From assembly GCA_018524345.1 (NCBI GenBank), contig JADQAZ010000003.1, forward strand, positions 124,001 through 188,000: a stretch of DNA of 64,000 nucleotides, read 5' to 3'. Shown here piece by piece: positions 1-8,711 of this stretch. The position numbers and the translations under genes are program-made. The notes under the pieces are model-generated. The model worked only from the letters and a program-made list of their open reading frames with translations. It ran no database searches and had not been told where the DNA came from. The stretch's first letter is position 1; every line of letters begins with the position of its first letter. The DNA is from Harenicola maris. Lineage in GTDB: Bacteria; Pseudomonadota; Alphaproteobacteria; Rhodobacterales; Rhodobacteraceae.

Positions 1-1000
1 CGCGGAAGATGAAGGGGAAGCACAACACGTTGTTGACCTGATTGGGGTAGTCCGAGCGGCCCGTGGCGATGATGGCGCTGGGCGCGACGGCGCGGGCGTC
101 TTCGGGGGTGATTTCGGGGTTCGGGTTGGCGAGGGCAAAGATGATGGGGCTGTCTTTTGACATCTGCTCGACCATCTCGGGCTTGAGCACCCCGGGGCCG
201 GAGAGGCCGAGGAAGAGGTCGGCCCCCTCGATGACATCGCTGAGGGTGCGCTTGTCGGAGGGTTGCGCGAAGGCGGCCTTTTGCGGCGACATATCTGTGG
301 TGCGCCCCTCGTAGACCAGCCCCTCGATATCGCAGAGCCAGATGTTCTCGCGTTTGACGCCCAGTTTGACCAGCATGTTGAGGCAGGCGATGCCCGCCGC
401 GCCGCCGCCGGTGGAGACGATCTTGATATCCTCAAAGCGTTTGCCCGCCACGCGCATGGCATTGGTGGCCGCCGCGCCGACAACGATGGCGGTGCCGTGC
501 TGATCGTCGTGGAAGACGGGGATGTTCATCCGCTCGCGGCAGATTTTCTCGACGATGAAACAGTCGGGGGCCTTGATGTCCTCAAGGTTGATCGCGCCGA
601 AGGTCGGCTCCAGCGAGCAGACGATTTCGGCCAGCTTTTCGGGATCGCTTTCGTTCAGCTCGATATCGAAACAGTTGATATTGGCGAATTTCTTGAACAG
701 GACGGCCTTGCCCTCCATCACCGGCTTGGAGGCCAGCCCACCGATATTGCCCAGCCCCAGCACCGCGGAGCCGTTGGAGACCACGCCCACCAGATTGCCG
801 CGCCCCGTGTATAGGGCCGCATCGGCGGGGTTGTTGTGGATGGCGGTGGAGGCCTCTGCCACGCCGGGCGAATAGGCCAGCGACAGATCACGCCCGTTGG
901 CCAGTGGTTTGGTTGCGCGGACCTCGAGCTTTCCGGGTTTGGGGAACTGGTGGTAGTGCAATGCAGGCGAGGCGGTTTGGTCTGGCGTATTGTCGTCCAT
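1..1000 (-). CDS. maeB: NADP-dependent malic enzyme, N-terminal part (runs off the window)
   Basis: Oxidatively decarboxylates malate to pyruvate in the cytoplasm, linking the TCA cycle to gluconeogenesis and NADPH supply. About 333 codons are visible from the ATG at 1000. Family motifs on the minus strand include [11 protein letters not shown] near residue 40, the metal and substrate region DDQHGTAIV, the nucleotide-binding stretch [12 protein letters not shown], and [13 protein letters not shown]. The C-terminal part is outside the window; enzymes of this type in alphaproteobacteria usually carry an inactive phosphotransacetylase domain there, but that cannot be seen. A 20-bp perfect palindrome lies 17 bases upstream of the start and may be an operator. 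The gene is divergent from cdd. Confidence 0.93.
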   Translation of the reverse strand, partial: MDDNTPDQTASPALHYHQFPKPGKLEVRATKPLANGRDLSLAYSPGVAEASTAIHNNPADAALYTGRGNLVGVVSNGSAVLGLGNIGGLASKPVMEGKAVLFKKFANINCFDIELNESDPEKLAEIVCSLEPTFGAINLEDIKAPDCFIVEKICRERMNIPVFHDDQHGTAIVVGAAATNAMRVAGKRFEDIKIVSTGGGAAGIACLNMLVKLGVKRENIWLCDIEGLVYEGRTTDMSPQKAAFAQPSDKRTLSDVIEGADLFLGLSGPGVLKPEMVEQMSKDSPIIFALANPNPEITPEDARAVAPSAIIATGRSDYPNQVNNVLCFPFIFR

Positions 1001-1016
1001 GGGCGTCCTTCTGGAA

Positions 1017-1036
1017 TTAGTTTAATATTAAACTAA
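1017..1036. promoter_or_regulatory. 20-bp perfect palindrome upstream of maeB, putative operator
   Basis: TTAGTTTAATATTAAACTAA reads the same on both strands and is an AT-only-core island in GC-rich surroundings. It sits 17 bases before the maeB start, where a bound protein would block the promoter or the ribosome site. AT-rich perfect palindromes of this size are typical MarR- or TetR-type operators; the regulator is unknown and none is encoded next to it. Confidence 0.55.
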
Positions 1037-1217
1037 CGCATATTTCATCCCGAAGGGTAACGTGCAGGACGGCGAATTGCCAGCGCTTTTGCCCCTTAGG
1101 AAACCTTCCGTCACCGGGGCGAAAAGGGGCGGGCGGGGCGGCAATGGCCCTTGCCCCCGGCGCGGGTTCAGGCCCATTGTGGGGCAAAGCCCCTCGCCAT
1201 GAAAAGGAAGCCGCCAG

Positions 1218-1625
1218 ATGAGTCTTGTTGATCAGGCCAAAGCCGTTCGTTCCAACGCCTATGCGCCCTATTCCGGCTTTGCCGTGGGGGCGGCGCTGCG
1301 CACGCCCTCTGGTGCTGTATTTACCGGTGTGAATGTGGAAAACGCGGCCTATCCGGAGGGGACCTGCGCCGAGGCGGGCGCGATTGCGGCCATGGTGGCG
1401 GCGGGTGAGACGGTGATCGAGGAGATCGCCGTGATCGCGGGCAGCGCCCAGCCGGTGCCGCCCTGTGGCGGGTGCCGCCAGAAGATTGCGGAATTCGCGG
1501 CGCCGGAGGTTGAGGTGACCATGGCCACCATGGAAGGGGGCGCCTTGGTGATGCGGGTGGCGGACCTGTTGCCCGGCGCCTTTGGGGCGGATTTTCTGGG
1601 CGAGACACCGGGCGAGGGCGCATGA
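1218..1625 (+). CDS. cdd: Cytidine deaminase
   Basis: Deaminates cytidine and deoxycytidine to uridine and deoxyuridine, the entry step of pyrimidine nucleoside salvage. The 135-residue length matches the small tetrameric homologues. Zinc and catalytic residues are in place: C50 and E52 in TCAEAG, C83 and C86 in PPCGGCRQ. The substrate loop NVENAAYPEGTC is also present. AAGGAAG lies shortly before the ATG. It is the first gene of an operon with deoA, deoB, add and upp, and its last four bases overlap the deoA start (ATGA). Confidence 0.96.
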   Translation: MSLVDQAKAVRSNAYAPYSGFAVGAALRTPSGAVFTGVNVENAAYPEGTCAEAGAIAAMVAAGETVIEEIAVIAGSAQPVPPCGGCRQKIAEFAAPEVEVTMATMEGGALVMRVADLLPGAFGADFLGETPGEGA

Positions 1626-2947
1626 CGCCCAAGGCCCTGCTGGAGATTTTGAAACGCGGCGAGGTGCCGGAGGCTGCGGCGCTTGAGGCCTTTGGCCGTT
1701 CTGCGGGGGATGCGGAGCTTGTGTCGAATGCACAGCTTGGCGCCTTTGCCATGGGGATTTGCCGCGCGCCTTTGGATGCGCAGGCCCGCGCCGCCCTGAC
1801 GCGGGGCATGACGGCGAGCGGTACGAGCCTGTCTTGGGACCTGAGCGGTCCTGTGATCGACAAACATTCCACCGGCGGCGTCGGGGATGTGGTGTCTCTT
1901 GTGTTGGCCCCGGCGCTTGCGGCCTGCGGCGGCTTTGTTCCGATGATTTCGGGGCGCGGTCTTGGCCATACGGGCGGCACGCTGGACAAGCTGGAGGCCA
2001 TTCCGGGGTTGAGCATCGAGCAGGACCTGACCAGCCTGAAGCGCATCACGCGGGAAATCGGCTGTGCCATCGTGGCGGCGAGCGGTGATCTGGCCCCTGC
2101 GGACCGGCGGCTTTATGCAGTGCGCGATGTGACGGGGACCGTGGGGAGCATGGATTTGATCACCTCCTCGATCCTGTCGAAAAAGCTGGCGGCGGGGCTG
2201 GAGGCCTTGGTGCTGGACGTCAAGGTCGGCTCCGGCGCCTTGATGACGGGGATGGAGGAGGCGCGTGCGCTGGCCCTGTCCCTGACCGAGACCGCCAATG
2301 CGGCGGGCTGCCGGACGGCGGCGATTATATCCGACATGAACCAGCCTGCCGCCCCGGCGGCGGGCAATGCCCTTGAGGTCGCCGAGGCGGTGATGACCCT
2401 GACGGGGCGCAGCCGCGACAGGCGCTTGGGCGATCTGACGGTGGAGCTTGGCGGGCGGCTCTTGGCGCTGTCCGGCCTTGCCGAGGGCGGCGAGGACGGG
2501 CGCGCGCGGATGCGGCGCGCGCTGGAGAGCGGCGCGGCGGCGGAGCGTTTTGCCGCCATGGTTGTGGCGCAGGGCGGGCCGCCGGATTTTGTTGACAAAT
2601 GGCGCGACCGCCTGCCCGCCGCGCGGGTGCAGCGCACGATCTGGCCGGAGCGTTCCGGCGCGGTCAGCGCCATCGACACCCGCGCCTTGGGCGAGGTGGT
2701 GATTGATCTGGGCGGCGGGCGGCGGCAGGCGAGCGACCGGATTAACCCCGCCGTGGGCCTGTGTGAGATCGCGCGGATCGGGGATATGGTCGGGCAGGAT
2801 CGGCCCTTGATGCTTATCCATGCGGATAGCGAGGCGGATGCGGATCGCGCCGAGGGGGCGCTTGCCGCCGCCTTTGCGATTGCAGGCGAGCGCCCTGTGC
2901 CTGCGCCGCTGGTGATTGAGGGGATCGGACCGGAGGGGGCGTTATGA
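1622..2947 (+). CDS. deoA: Thymidine phosphorylase
   Basis: Phosphorolyses thymidine and deoxyuridine to the free base and 2-deoxyribose-1-phosphate. The 441-residue product has the phosphate-binding motif [10 protein letters not shown] at residues 80-89 and [17 protein letters not shown] shortly after, both signatures of nucleoside phosphorylase II. It shares ATGA junctions with cdd upstream and deoB downstream, so translation is probably coupled. Its sugar phosphate product is the substrate of the next gene, and the uracil released from deoxyuridine can be used by Upp at the end of the operon. Confidence 0.96.
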   Translation: MTPKALLEILKRGEVPEAAALEAFGRSAGDAELVSNAQLGAFAMGICRAPLDAQARAALTRGMTASGTSLSWDLSGPVIDKHSTGGVGDVVSLVLAPALAACGGFVPMISGRGLGHTGGTLDKLEAIPGLSIEQDLTSLKRITREIGCAIVAASGDLAPADRRLYAVRDVTGTVGSMDLITSSILSKKLAAGLEALVLDVKVGSGALMTGMEEARALALSLTETANAAGCRTAAIISDMNQPAAPAAGNALEVAEAVMTLTGRSRDRRLGDLTVELGGRLLALSGLAEGGEDGRARMRRALESGAAAERFAAMVVAQGGPPDFVDKWRDRLPAARVQRTIWPERSGAVSAIDTRALGEVVIDLGGGRRQASDRINPAVGLCEIARIGDMVGQDRPLMLIHADSEADADRAEGALAAAFAIAGERPVPAPLVIEGIGPEGAL

Positions 2948-4137
2948 GCCGTGTTTTTGTGGTGGTGATGGACAGTGTCGGCTGCGGCGGTGCGCCCGAT
3001 GCGGCGGAGTTCGGCGATGCGGGGGCCAATACCCTTGGCCATATCGCCGAGGAATGCGCCGCGGGCCGCGCCGAAGAGGGGCGCAGCGGCCCCCTGCGCC
3101 TGCCGGTGATGGATGCACTGGGGCTGGGGCAGGCTGTGGCCCTGTCCAGCGGGGCGCAGATGGCGGGCATGGGCGCGGCGGCGCAGGGCGCTTGGGGCGC
3201 GGCGACGGAGGTCTCGCGCGGCAAGGACACGCCCTCTGGCCATTGGGAGCTTTCGGGCCTGCCTGTGCCTTGGGACTGGCACTACTTCCCCGATGCGGAG
3301 CCTGCCTTTCCGGCGGATGTGACGGCGAAGGTCTGCGAGATTGCCGGGACCGAGGGGATTTTGGGCAATTGCCATGCCTCGGGCACCGAGGTGATCGCGC
3401 GGCTGGGCGAAGCGCATCAGGAGAGCGGCTGGCCGATCTGTTATACCTCTGCCGATAGTGTGTTCCAGATCGCCGCCCATGAGGAGAGTTTCGGGCTGGA
3501 GCGCCTGTTGGACCTGTGCCGCGGCCTTGCGCCGATGCTGCACGAGATGAAGATCGGGCGGGTGATTGCGCGGCCTTTTGTCGGCGCACCGGGGACCTAT
3601 GCGCGCACCCAGAACCGGCGCGATTTTGCGATCACGCCGCCGGGGCCGACCATGTTGACCATAGCGCAGGAGGCAGGGCGCGAGGTTCTGGCGATTGGCA
3701 AAATCGGGGATATATTCTCGATGCAGGGGATATCGCGGGTGGTGAAGGGCACGGATGCGGAGCTGATGGGGCATCTGGCCGATGCGGTGGAGGACCTGCC
3801 CGAGGGCGGCCTGTGTTTTGCGAATTTTGTCGAGTTCGATTCCCTTTATGGCCACCGGCGCGATGTGAGCGGCTATGCCCGCGCGTTGGAGTGGTTTGAC
3901 GGCGCGATCGGGCCCATTCTGGCGGCCCTGCGCCCCGGTGATCTGATGATCCTGACCGCCGATCACGGCAATGATCCCACGTGGCGCGGCACCGAGCATA
4001 CGCGCGAGCGGGTGCCTGTGTTGATTGCGGGGGCGGGGGCTTTGCCCCTTGGCGAGGTTGCCTTTGCCGATGTAAGTGCTACGGCGCTGGCCCATCTTGG
4101 CCTGTCGCCCACGCCCCATGGAAAGGCTCTGTTATGA
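2944..4137 (+). CDS. deoB: Phosphopentomutase
   Basis: Interconverts (deoxy)ribose-1-phosphate and (deoxy)ribose-5-phosphate, connecting nucleoside phosphorolysis to central metabolism. A 397-residue alkaline-phosphatase-superfamily enzyme with the N-terminal metal motif [23 protein letters not shown]-like substrate loop ([10 protein letters not shown] near residue 97) and the C-terminal metal site [18 protein letters not shown]. The start overlaps deoA by four bases and the stop overlaps add by four bases. No deoC aldolase is seen in this window, so the deoxyribose-5-phosphate must be used by an enzyme encoded elsewhere. Confidence 0.96.
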   Translation: MSRVFVVVMDSVGCGGAPDAAEFGDAGANTLGHIAEECAAGRAEEGRSGPLRLPVMDALGLGQAVALSSGAQMAGMGAAAQGAWGAATEVSRGKDTPSGHWELSGLPVPWDWHYFPDAEPAFPADVTAKVCEIAGTEGILGNCHASGTEVIARLGEAHQESGWPICYTSADSVFQIAAHEESFGLERLLDLCRGLAPMLHEMKIGRVIARPFVGAPGTYARTQNRRDFAITPPGPTMLTIAQEAGREVLAIGKIGDIFSMQGISRVVKGTDAELMGHLADAVEDLPEGGLCFANFVEFDSLYGHRRDVSGYARALEWFDGAIGPILAALRPGDLMILTADHGNDPTWRGTEHTRERVPVLIAGAGALPLGEVAFADVSATALAHLGLSPTPHGKALL

Positions 4138-5102
4138 TCCCCAAACTGGAATTGCACCTGCACCTAGAGGGCGCCGCACCGCCGGATTTCATCCGCGCGC
4201 TGGCGAAGGAAAAACACGCCGATATCGGCGGGATTTTCGATGAGGCGGGGAATTACAAATACCGCGATTTCGCTGAATTCCTAAAGGTTTACGAGGCCGC
4301 AACCTCGGTGTTGAAGACGCCGCAGGATTATTACCGCCTGACGCGGGAGGTGCTGGAGCGTTGCGCCGAGCATGGGGTGATCTATGCGGAGACCTTTATC
4401 TCGCCCGATTTTTGCGGCGGCGGGGATGTGGCGGCATGGCGCGATTATATGGCGGCGATGCAGGCCGCCGATGACGAGAACCCAGCGATCACCCTGCGCG
4501 GGATTGTGACCTGTATTCGCCATTTCGGGCCGGAGGCGGCCAAGCCCGCCGCGCTCTGCGCCGCCGAGACGGCGGGCGACTGGCTGGTCGGCTTTGGCAT
4601 GGGCGGGGCCGAGAATGTCGGGCGGCCGGGCGATTTCGCATGGGCCTTTGATGCGGCGCGCGAGGCGGGGCTGCGCCTGACCTCGCATGCGGGCGAATGG
4701 TGCGGTGCGCAGGAGGTGCGGCGCACCTTGGACGAGCTTCCGGGGATGGAGCGGATCGGCCATGGCGTTATGGCGATCGAGGATGCCGATCTGGTCAAGC
4801 GCCTTGCCGATGAACGGATCACGCTTGAGGTCTGCCCCGGATCGAATGTGGCCCTTGGGGTTTGCTCCGCTTGGGGCAAACATCCGATTGCGCGGCTGCG
4901 CGATGCGGGGGTGCCGGTGACGGTGTCGACCGATGATCCGCCGTTCTTTCACACGGATATGAGCCGCGAATTCGACATGCTGGCCGAGACTTTCGGTTGG
5001 GGGGAGGAGGATTTCGCCGCCCTGAACCAAACCGCTTTGCAAGCGGCATTTTGCGATGACACCACGCGCGACGCGCTGGCCAAGACCCTGAAAGGCAACT
5101 GA
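4134..5102 (+). CDS. add: Adenosine deaminase
   Basis: Deaminates adenosine and deoxyadenosine to inosine forms. The 322-residue metal-dependent hydrolase begins with LELHLHLEG, which supplies the first two zinc histidines (residues 8 and 10). The later sites TSHAGEW and STDDPPFF carry the third histidine, the catalytic glutamate and the metal aspartate. I chose the ATG at 4134 because it overlaps the deoB stop (ATGA), matches the usual N terminus, and the reading frame upstream of it overlaps deoB coding sequence. It lies directly before upp, with one base between stop and the ATG context. Confidence 0.94.
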   Translation: MIPKLELHLHLEGAAPPDFIRALAKEKHADIGGIFDEAGNYKYRDFAEFLKVYEAATSVLKTPQDYYRLTREVLERCAEHGVIYAETFISPDFCGGGDVAAWRDYMAAMQAADDENPAITLRGIVTCIRHFGPEAAKPAALCAAETAGDWLVGFGMGGAENVGRPGDFAWAFDAAREAGLRLTSHAGEWCGAQEVRRTLDELPGMERIGHGVMAIEDADLVKRLADERITLEVCPGSNVALGVCSAWGKHPIARLRDAGVPVTVSTDDPPFFHTDMSREFDMLAETFGWGEEDFAALNQTALQAAFCDDTTRDALAKTLKGN

Positions 5103-5103
5103 T

Positions 5104-5736
5104 ATGACCGAACATCTGAACGTCGTGGACCATCCTTTGGTGCAGCACAAACTGTCGCTGATGCGCGAGAAGGACACGCCCACGGCGGTGTTCCGGCAGC
5201 TGCTGCGCGAGATCAGCCAGCTTTTGGCCTATGAGGTGACGCGCGGCCTGCCGATGACGACCAAGCGGATCGACACGCCGATCTGCGAGATGGATGCGCC
5301 GGTGCTGGACGGCAAGAAGCTGGCGCTGATCTCTATTCTGCGGGCGGGCAACGGGCTTTTGGACGGTGTGCTGGAGCTGATCCCCTCGGCGCGGGTCGGG
5401 TTTGTGGGCCTGTATCGCGACGAGGAAACGCTGGAACCGGTCGAATATTATTTCAAAGTGCCCGAGGAGCTTGAGGATCGCTTGGTGATTGCCGTTGATC
5501 CGATGCTGGCGACAGGAAATTCATCCGCCGCCGCCGTGCAGCGCCTGAAAGAGGCGGGGGCGAAAAACATCCGCTTCCTGTGTCTGCTGGCCTCGCCGGA
5601 AGGTATTGAGAACATGAAAAAAGAGCATCCCGATGTGCCGATTGTGACAGCATCTGTGGATGAACGTTTGAATGAGCATGGATATATTGTTCCGGGGCTA
5701 GGGGATGCGGGCGACCGTATGTTTGGCACTAAATAG
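5104..5736 (+). CDS. upp: Uracil phosphoribosyltransferase
   Basis: Converts uracil and PRPP to UMP, the final salvage step of the operon. The 210-residue length is typical. The PRPP loop [14 protein letters not shown] (around residue 131) and the uracil-binding C-terminal stretch with [17 protein letters not shown] are both present, as is [12 protein letters not shown]. It is the last gene of cdd-deoA-deoB-add-upp. No obvious intrinsic terminator follows in the 66-base gap before the SPOR gene. Confidence 0.96.
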   Translation: MTEHLNVVDHPLVQHKLSLMREKDTPTAVFRQLLREISQLLAYEVTRGLPMTTKRIDTPICEMDAPVLDGKKLALISILRAGNGLLDGVLELIPSARVGFVGLYRDEETLEPVEYYFKVPEELEDRLVIAVDPMLATGNSSAAAVQRLKEAGAKNIRFLCLLASPEGIENMKKEHPDVPIVTASVDERLNEHGYIVPGLGDAGDRMFGTK

Positions 5737-5802
5737 GCGAATTCACCCTTTACTCATTGGGGTTTCTTTGGCATCTTTCCACAACATCTTGTAGGGGTTG
5801 GG

Positions 5803-7482
5803 ATGATGCTGCCACGTTTTCTGTCCGCTGCCGTGTTGTGTGCTGTTATGGGTACGACCGGCGTTTCCGCGCAAACCTTGCGCAATGCCGATGAGCCTGC
5901 GGAGTTCCCTCCGGCGAGTTTCAAGGGCAATCAGTTCGCCGATAGCCGGGGCTGCGTCTATGTGCGGGCCGGTTTTGGCGGGCAGGTGCGTTGGGTGCCG
6001 CGGGTGACACGTTCGCGCAAGGTGGTCTGCGATGTGGCGCCGACCTTTGCGCCCAAGGCACCCGAGCCTGCGCCGGTTGTGGTCGAGGCCAAGCCAGCGC
6101 CGACACCCGCCCCGGAGACAAAGCCTGCGCCAAAGCCGGAGCCGAAGGTGGCAGAGGCCAAGCCTGCGCCCGCCGCCAAAGCGCCCGCTGCGAAGGCCCC
6201 CGTGCGCACAGCGCGGGCCACGCCCACGCCAGCCCCGCAGCCACAGCGCGTGACCAACAACCGCTCTGGCCGCGTCGGCAAGCCGATCCCGACCATCGCA
6301 TTGACCACAACGCCGCCCAAGATCGGCCCCGCCGCAGAGGCGCGCCAGCAGGCCGCCGCGCAGCAGCCGCAGCGCCGCGTCCCGCGTGCGGCTCCGGCGA
6401 AGCCTTCGCCCGCCGATCCGCCCACCGTCTTTTCCAACAACACCGTGCAGGAACCCGCGCCAAACCCGGCTGCGCGTCAGCCCCGCGTTGTCGCCGCACG
6501 CCCTTCGCCCAGCCCCGCGCCGGGGCCGACAGTTTACAGCAATCCGGTTGAGGACAATGCGCCGCGCACCGGTCGGCGCTCTGTCAGAAGCGCGGGGGCC
6601 AATTCTTGCCCCGAGCGCAGTGGCGTGAGCGCGCGCTATACCAACAGCTCCGGCGTGCGCTGTGGCCCGCAGGATGGGGGCAGCTACGCCGCCGCGCCTG
6701 CGCCCGCCCGCCGCGCCCCAGTTCAGGCCCAGCCTGTCACGACCAATCAGGGCCGCGTGGCCAGCGCCGCCGCCCCTGCGCCGGTCTATGGCAAGAAACG
6801 CACAGCGATCCCCGCAGGAGAATTCGCAGGCATCCAGAATAAGCGCCAGAAAGAGGTGGTCACACCGCGTCAGGTGGCCTCTGCCAAGATCGCCAAGGGC
6901 TATGCCCCTGCGTTTGACGATGGCCGGTTCAATCCGAACCGTGGCCTGCCGCGTGATCCAAAGCTGGCCCTCCTTTGGACGCAGGAAAGCCCGCGCCGCC
7001 TGATTGATGTGACAACGGGGCGCGAGGTTTCGGCGAAATATCCCGATCTGCGCTATCCCTATGTCTCTATGGTGGAGCAGAACGCGGCCGAGGCCAACGC
7101 CGCCCGCACCACGGTTGCCACCAAGCAGCAGACCAGAACCCGCGCCCGTGTGGCCACCAAGACCGTGCCGCAGGCACAGCGCCGCACTACGCAAAAGCCC
7201 GCGACCAAGGTTCGGGTCAAGAAGGCCGCACCAAGCCAAGGCGCGCGCGCTGCGAGCCACCGCTATGTGCAGGTTGGGACCTTCGGGGTGCCCGCCAATG
7301 CCAAGGGGACAGCGGCAAAACTGCACGGGCTTGGCCTGCCGGTGCGCCTCGCCCCGATGACGAGCAAGGGACGGCAATTGCAAATTGTGCTGGCCGGACC
7401 GTTCAAGACCCAAGACCAATTGAACCAAGCCCTTCGAATGGCGCGTAGCGCCGGGTTTGGAGACGCCTTTTTACGGAAGTGA
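5803..7482 (+). CDS. Secreted Ala/Pro-rich protein with C-terminal SPOR domain
   Basis: Probably a periplasmic or outer-envelope protein that binds denuded peptidoglycan glycan at the septum. Residues 1-23 form a signal peptide ending VSAQ. Residues about 80-330 are low-complexity alanine, proline and lysine repeats, likely a flexible spacer. Residues 485-559 are a SPOR domain (YVQVGTFGVPANAKGTA at its start, LQIVLAGPF in the middle) that ends at the C terminus. A short cysteine-containing segment near residues 265-290 (NSCPERSG, GVRCGPQ) lies within the spacer. A strong intrinsic terminator follows. The exact cell-division role is not determinable from sequence. Confidence 0.85.
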   Translation: MMLPRFLSAAVLCAVMGTTGVSAQTLRNADEPAEFPPASFKGNQFADSRGCVYVRAGFGGQVRWVPRVTRSRKVVCDVAPTFAPKAPEPAPVVVEAKPAPTPAPETKPAPKPEPKVAEAKPAPAAKAPAAKAPVRTARATPTPAPQPQRVTNNRSGRVGKPIPTIALTTTPPKIGPAAEARQQAAAQQPQRRVPRAAPAKPSPADPPTVFSNNTVQEPAPNPAARQPRVVAARPSPSPAPGPTVYSNPVEDNAPRTGRRSVRSAGANSCPERSGVSARYTNSSGVRCGPQDGGSYAAAPAPARRAPVQAQPVTTNQGRVASAAAPAPVYGKKRTAIPAGEFAGIQNKRQKEVVTPRQVASAKIAKGYAPAFDDGRFNPNRGLPRDPKLALLWTQESPRRLIDVTTGREVSAKYPDLRYPYVSMVEQNAAEANAARTTVATKQQTRTRARVATKTVPQAQRRTTQKPATKVRVKKAAPSQGARAASHRYVQVGTFGVPANAKGTAAKLHGLGLPVRLAPMTSKGRQLQIVLAGPFKTQDQLNQALRMARSAGFGDAFLRK

Positions 7483-7489
7483 TACGTAG

Positions 7490-7510
7490 CGCCCCCGATT
7501 TTCGGGGGCG
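7490..7510 (+). terminator. Intrinsic terminator of the SPOR gene
   Basis: A 9-bp GC-rich stem (CGCCCCCGA pairing with TCGGGGGCG) with a TTT loop starts eight bases after the stop codon and runs into a T-containing tail (TTGCATTTTG). Confidence 0.8.
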
Positions 7511-7556
7511 TTGCATTTTGAATAACAAAAAGAAACATTTCAAGTTTCATACAGGC

Positions 7557-7592
7557 AAACCGCCCCGCGCCAGTTTTGGTGCGGGGCGGTTT
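7557..7592 (-). terminator. Hairpin terminator between convergent genes
   Basis: A 12-bp perfect stem (7557-7568 with 7581-7592), extendable by about four more pairs, flanked by A-tract on one side and T-tract on the other, so it could act in both directions. It lies downstream of the minus-strand gene ending at 7621. Confidence 0.75.
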
Positions 7593-7620
7593 CCGTTTGG
7601 GGGCAGGAAAGAAGACGGCG

Positions 7621-8640
7621 TTATTCGCCGCAGATGCCCTGCAAGGCCACCCAATTCGCATCGGAGAGGACAGGGCGCGCCACGGAGGTGCGCATGGGGT
7701 CGGCCTCGATCAATGTCAGGACAGTCTCGCCAGAGACATCGCGGGCATAGGCATAGGGTTTCGAGGAGAAGGAGCGCTTTTCGAACATGGCAAGCAGGGT
7801 TTCCTCGTCAATCGGGGCCTCCGGCTGTGCCAGCACATGCTCGCCGTAGGCCTCGAGCAGGGCAGGGTCCATCTTGCCGGTGGTGAGCAGGCGGATGGTG
7901 GCGCGCAGGCCTGCGAAATCCAGCAAGCGGTAGAGGGGGTCCTCTTTGGCGGAGCGGGCGCGTTCGGCAAGGACAAAGCCCGCCACGACCTCGGGGGATT
8001 CAAAATCCTCCACCAAGGCGCGGTTCAGCAGGATCAGCCCGCCGGGCAGCGACAGGGATTGGTCCACCCCCGCAGGCAGGACCAGAAGCCCGCCCTTTTC
8101 CGGCGCGACAAGGCGGGTGTGCAGCCGCGCCAGTGCGCGGTCGCCCAGAGGCGAGCGGCAGGGCTGGCCGGAGATGCGGGTGATGGCGCGGAAGACCTGA
8201 CTGCCGACCTCGGCGCGCACCGGTTGCGGCAGGCTGCGCACGGTGTGATCGGTCAGGGCGCCGGGCAGCCAGAAGACCGCCAGATAGGCCAGCGCCGCAC
8301 AGCCGCCCCACAGGAGCCCGCGTCGCAGCCATCCGGGGCGCGGGCGTGCCCGTTTGATGACGCGGCGCACCCGTTCCACGGCCTCGACCATCAGGTCGTC
8401 TTCCAGTTCGAGCAATTCGCTGGCCTCGGCAGAGGGGGCATAGAGCGCGGGTTCCTCTCCGGGATTGACCCGCTCCACCGCCGCGAGGGACCAGTGGGAG
8501 AGCACCCTTTCGCCGCGCTGGTCGGCGATTGTCAGGGTTGCATCGCCAAAGGTGACGGTCACATTGATGCGCGGCTCGCCGGGGGCGGAGCGCCAGACAC
8601 CGGCTGTTTCCAGCCGGGCGTATTGTTCCAATGCCGTCAC
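7621..8640 (-). CDS. Membrane protein with a degenerate M48-like peptidase domain
   Basis: A 339-residue protein with a GTG start. Residues 1-100 are soluble, residues about 107-128 form one membrane segment, and the rest is predicted outside the cytoplasm. Residues 194-224 (SLSLPGGLILLNRALV, then SPEVVAGFVLAE) match the pattern of M48 metallopeptidases, where LPGG and a strand precede the AGVLAHExxH zinc helix. Here the position of the first histidine is A225, the glutamate E226 is kept, and the second histidine is R229, so zinc-dependent catalysis should be lost. The architecture suggests a conserved scaffold or inhibitor role; the function is unknown. Start choice is uncertain because the ribosome site is weak. 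Confidence 0.6.
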   Translation of the reverse strand: MTALEQYARLETAGVWRSAPGEPRINVTVTFGDATLTIADQRGERVLSHWSLAAVERVNPGEEPALYAPSAEASELLELEDDLMVEAVERVRRVIKRARPRPGWLRRGLLWGGCAALAYLAVFWLPGALTDHTVRSLPQPVRAEVGSQVFRAITRISGQPCRSPLGDRALARLHTRLVAPEKGGLLVLPAGVDQSLSLPGGLILLNRALVEDFESPEVVAGFVLAERARSAKEDPLYRLLDFAGLRATIRLLTTGKMDPALLEAYGEHVLAQPEAPIDEETLLAMFEKRSFSSKPYAYARDVSGETVLTLIEADPMRTSVARPVLSDANWVALQGICGE

Positions 8641-8711
8641 TTGGGCTTTTACTGCTCTGTTATTATTGGTTTCGTTCCGAGTAGCTTACCCTATGGCGAA
8701 GCTCCGCTCAA

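Noticed and set aside
2113-4119. Long minus-strand frame opposite deoA and deoB
   Set aside because: Antisense shadow of the nucleoside operon; composition is typical of reverse frames and no motif was found.
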